Shown: positions 6,625 through 8,256 of the stretch, one piece after another
Position numbering within the stretch: position 1 is the first letter of the stretch
Layout of the letters: every line of letters starts with the position of its first letter
DNA from: an uncultured Phascolarctobacterium sp.
GTDB taxonomy: Bacteria; Bacillota; Negativicutes; Acidaminococcales; Acidaminococcaceae
DNA: 8,256 nucleotides
Direction: 5' to 3'
NCBI GenBank assembly: GCA_946002345.1
Contig: CAMFZA010000067.1
Coordinates: 1 to 8,256, forward strand
Made by a program: the position numbers and the translations under genes
The notes under the pieces: generated by a model
The model's input: the letters and a program-made list of their open reading frames with translations, nothing else
Told to the model about the DNA's origin: nothing
The model's database searches: none

Positions 6625-7440
6625 TTAGCGACTAATATTGGTACCGCGAATTACGGTAATACCATGGTTAGCAGAAGGTCTCATAACAGGTTCCCCACCT
6701 CCGGCGGCCGGAGCAGTCGGAGCAGCAGCAGGCAAGCCGCCACCACCCACCACAGTGGCTCCATAAAACTCTTCCTCGGTGGGCTTAGCCGGGCGCAGCA
6801 TAAAGGAAACCCTGCCCTCCTGCTGAGCCATGCGCAGCTGAATAGCCTCTCTAGGGTCCAAGGCCAGAGTCAGATTTTTAGCTGCTTCGTTCTTTTTTAA
6901 ACTGTTCACGGAATTCATGTCCGTACTTCCTACCGCCAAAACCAAAACGTTTTGCAGCACCAGTCTACCCACAGAGGGCATGCCATTTTTGGGGTTCTGA
7001 ATACAAACCACATCAATGCGGGTGGAAGGACGAATAAAGCCAGCCACGCCACTAATATCATCCACACTAAAGGTTACAGCGCGCTTATCCTTAGGAATGC
7101 TGTTCACAAAGGTATTGCTAGGGCCATTGCCATTCAGGCGTTTTCTCGTAATTTGGTCACCGGAATTCACCGGCATGCGAATGGTTTTACCGACTGCATC
7201 TGGCAGAGTGCGTAAAGCATCAGGTTGGGCCAGATTATTGGGCACCAACTCCAAGCGGACCATTTTATCCGTTAAAACGGTTCCAGGCGCAATATCCATA
7301 GCGGCCACTACCACGGATTTAGTATTTTTCTTATTATCCTTGGGCTCGGCCTTGGACAAATAAGAATATATCATAATGCCACAAATTATACTTAAAATAG
7401 CTGCCAAAATCAACAGCACCTTGGGAGACAGCTTGCGCAT
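6625..7440 (-). CDS. cpaB: CpaB/RcpC periplasmic pilus assembly protein
   Basis: This inner-membrane-anchored periplasmic protein of 271 residues is a partner of the Tad secretin. It has one N-terminal transmembrane segment (about 8-28), then an SAF-like domain (about 42-103) with VVVAAMDIAPGTVL and the MPVNSGDQITRKRL segment. The RcpC domain (about 115-218) includes AVTFSVDDISGVAGFIRPS and VDVVC-like strands (RIDVVCIQNP). A Gly/Ala/Pro-rich linker follows (about 232-250), then a short tail. This order and length are typical of CpaB. It is the first gene of the cluster. The ATG at 7440 has no good Shine-Dalgarno at normal spacing (GAAGG is about 14 bases away), and no upstream in-frame ATG, GTG or TTG lies before a stop codon, so the start is kept. 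Family knowledge links RcpC/CpaB to secretin stability and pilus modification or export. Confidence 0.93.
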   Translation of the reverse strand: MRKLSPKVLLILAAILSIICGIMIYSYLSKAEPKDNKKNTKSVVVAAMDIAPGTVLTDKMVRLELVPNNLAQPDALRTLPDAVGKTIRMPVNSGDQITRKRLNGNGPSNTFVNSIPKDKRAVTFSVDDISGVAGFIRPSTRIDVVCIQNPKNGMPSVGRLVLQNVLVLAVGSTDMNSVNSLKKNEAAKNLTLALDPREAIQLRMAQQEGRVSFMLRPAKPTEEEFYGATVVGGGGLPAAAPTAPAAGGGEPVMRPSANHGITVIRGTNISR

Positions 7441-7500
7441 TTTCTCATCAAATCCCTTCTCTATTCTCTTGGGAAATCTTTGCTAAAACATTAACTAAGA

Positions 7501-7542
7501 CAATCTCAATCAAATCAAAACCAAAGTCAATCTTTGTCAATC
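7501..7542 (-). repeat. Direct GATTGA repeats in the cpaB leader
   Basis: On the minus strand GATTGAC occurs at 7542-7536 and again at 7532-7526, exactly 10 bases apart. GATTGAG follows at 7511-7505 and GATTG at 7505-7501. The first two copies also create a small hairpin, CAAAG-ATTGA-CTTTG (7536-7522). The 10-base period equals about one helical turn, so this could be an operator for a regulator acting at the start of transcription. Chance in AT-rich DNA is possible. Confidence 0.4.
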
Positions 7543-7545
7543 TAT

Positions 7546-7574
7546 ATTATACCTACTTTAAGACCATTATACAA
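7546..7574 (-). promoter_or_regulatory. Candidate promoter for the tad cluster
   Basis: On the minus strand a perfect TATAAT (7546-7551) is preceded, after exactly 17 bases, by TTGTAT (7569-7574), which matches three of six -35 positions. Transcription would start near 7539, giving a leader of about 100 bases before cpaB. A second TATAAT (7566-7571) overlaps the -35 box but has no convincing -35 of its own. The position, just after the terminator of the preceding gene and before the first tad gene, supports it. In the rest of the gap, 7575-7680 is AT-rich and I see nothing else there. Confidence 0.5.
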
Positions 7575-7680
7575 GAGTAATCCTAGAAATTTTTTGACTT
7601 TTGATGCTCATTTATTATAATGCATACCAAGAAAGCAAAAAATTTTTGTATTAAAAATACCATACTCTTTTAGTTAGGAT

Positions 7681-7718
7681 GAAAAATAGACGCTAGCAGC
7701 GGCATTTTCTACCAGCGT
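7681..7718 (-). terminator. Intrinsic terminator after the amidohydrolase gene
   Basis: On the minus-strand transcript ACGCUGGUAG (7718-7709) pairs with CUGCUAGCGU (7699-7690) around a nine-base loop, giving ten pairs including two G-U wobbles. CUAUUUUUC follows, with five consecutive U. It starts 18 bases after the stop codon at 7737 and cleanly separates the amidohydrolase gene from the tad cluster. Confidence 0.8.
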
Positions 7719-7736
7719 TCTTGACTCTTTTTTTAT

Positions 7737-8256
7737 TTACTTATTAGCTTCTCTTTTCAAAATATTTCCCAAAACTATAATGCCCCGGCAAATATCCTCT
7801 AAGCTTGCATACTCTGCCGGATTATGGCTGATACCACCCTTGCAGGGAATAAAGACCATGGTAGTAGGCGCAATTTTTGCCATGTGCATAGCGTCATGAC
7901 CAGCGCCGCTATTCATATGCAGGAAGCTATAGCTTAGCTCCTTGCAGATACCCTCTGTTTGCACAGCCAAGTTCTCGTCTAAGGGTACAGGACTGTCGGA
8001 GGTCAGCATTTCTATGCGCACGCCCACCCTGTCGGTGACAGCCACATTTTCGGTCTCTGCCTGAATATCCTCCAAGGTGCGCTTAATGCTGGCCATTTCC
8101 ACACCGCGCACATCCACCCACAATGTTACTGCTCCAGGCACCACGTTGATGGAGCCGGGCTCCACCTCTACCACCCCCACAGTACCGACGGTCCCATGCT
8201 CCTTTTCAGCCTCAGCCGCTTCGTTCACCGCCAAAAGCCCCTTGGCTGCCCCCACC
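7737..8256 (-). CDS. M20-family amidohydrolase (carbamoylase/allantoate amidohydrolase type), 5' end outside window
   Basis: This is the C-terminal part, about 172 residues, of a zinc-dependent M20-family hydrolase of the N-carbamoyl-amino-acid or allantoate amidohydrolase group, whose members are usually about 400-420 residues. The frame is open to the right edge, so the GTG at 8255 is not taken as a real start. Visible segments are the dimerisation-domain signature GTVGVVEVEPGSINVVPG (24-41 of the visible part) with VDVRG, the conserved SGAGHDAMHMA (116-126), and KGGISHNPAEY (139-149), whose histidine is expected to be a metal ligand. These motifs point to carbamoyl or ureido substrates rather than a peptidase, but the exact substrate cannot be told. 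It is terminated by its own hairpin and has no functional link to the pilus genes. Confidence 0.88.
   Translation of the reverse strand, partial: VGAAKGLLAVNEAAEAEKEHGTVGTVGVVEVEPGSINVVPGAVTLWVDVRGVEMASIKRTLEDIQAETENVAVTDRVGVRIEMLTSDSPVPLDENLAVQTEGICKELSYSFLHMNSGAGHDAMHMAKIAPTTMVFIPCKGGISHNPAEYASLEDICRGIIVLGNILKREANK

Noticed and set aside
7534..7540. TTGACA at 7535-7540 as the -35 box of a second cpaB promoter
   Set aside because: No acceptable -10 hexamer lies 16-18 bases downstream on the minus strand; the motif is more simply part of the GATTGAC repeats.
7648..7660. Small AT-rich palindrome GTATT-AAA-AATAC in the gap before cpaB
   Set aside because: Five AT-rich pairs inside AT-rich DNA are expected by chance, and the strong terminator lies just upstream.
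8253..8255. GTG at 8255 as the true start of the M20 hydrolase
   Set aside because: The family is about 400 residues long and the visible part begins in the middle of its dimerisation region; the frame is open to the edge, so the gene is cut by the window.

Overview
The window is almost entirely one Tad (tight adherence / Flp type IVc pilus) assembly cluster, and every gene is on the minus strand. Read in the direction of transcription (high to low coordinates) it holds the 3' part of an unrelated M20-family amidohydrolase (7737-8256) and its terminator (7681-7718). A promoter-bearing gap follows, then cpaB/rcpC (6625-7440), the secretin cpaC/rcpA (5305-6603), a CpaE/TadZ-like ATPase without a receiver domain (4524-5354), a second CpaE/TadZ-like protein with a receiver domain (3358-4476), tadB (2376-3353), the Flp pilin (2091-2312), a second Flp-like prepilin (1722-1970), a tadE pseudopilin (1256-1699) and the 5' part of the motor ATPase cpaF/tadA (1-1219, running off the left edge).

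Organism (inference): the window combines moderate GC, very AT-rich intergenic gaps, strong AAGGAGG-type ribosome binding sites at several starts, and an outer-membrane secretin. This would fit a diderm Firmicute such as a member of the Negativicutes. I cannot name a genus from the sequence alone.

How the parts work together: the CpaF hexamer would power the inner-membrane platform of TadB and a TadC partner not seen here. Flp, the second Flp-like protein and TadE carry the G|xxxxE prepilin-peptidase site, but no peptidase gene (tadV/cpaA) is in the window. CpaC would form the outer-membrane channel, CpaB would act as its periplasmic partner, and the two CpaE/TadZ-like proteins would position or regulate the machine. 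TadC, TadD, TadF/G and the peptidase could lie beyond the left edge or elsewhere.

The most unusual observations are two. (1) A three-arm inverted-repeat structure sits between the two pilin genes (1999-2076). Its middle arm can pair either with the upstream arm, as part of a perfect 36-bp palindrome, or with the downstream arm, as a 24-bp helix whose only three departures are G-U wobbles on the sense transcript. (2) The two adjacent CpaE/TadZ paralogues have complementary defects in the deviant Walker A motif: one lacks the signature lysine, and the other has arginine in place of the P-loop lysine. I see no mobile element, CRISPR array, tRNA or rRNA.
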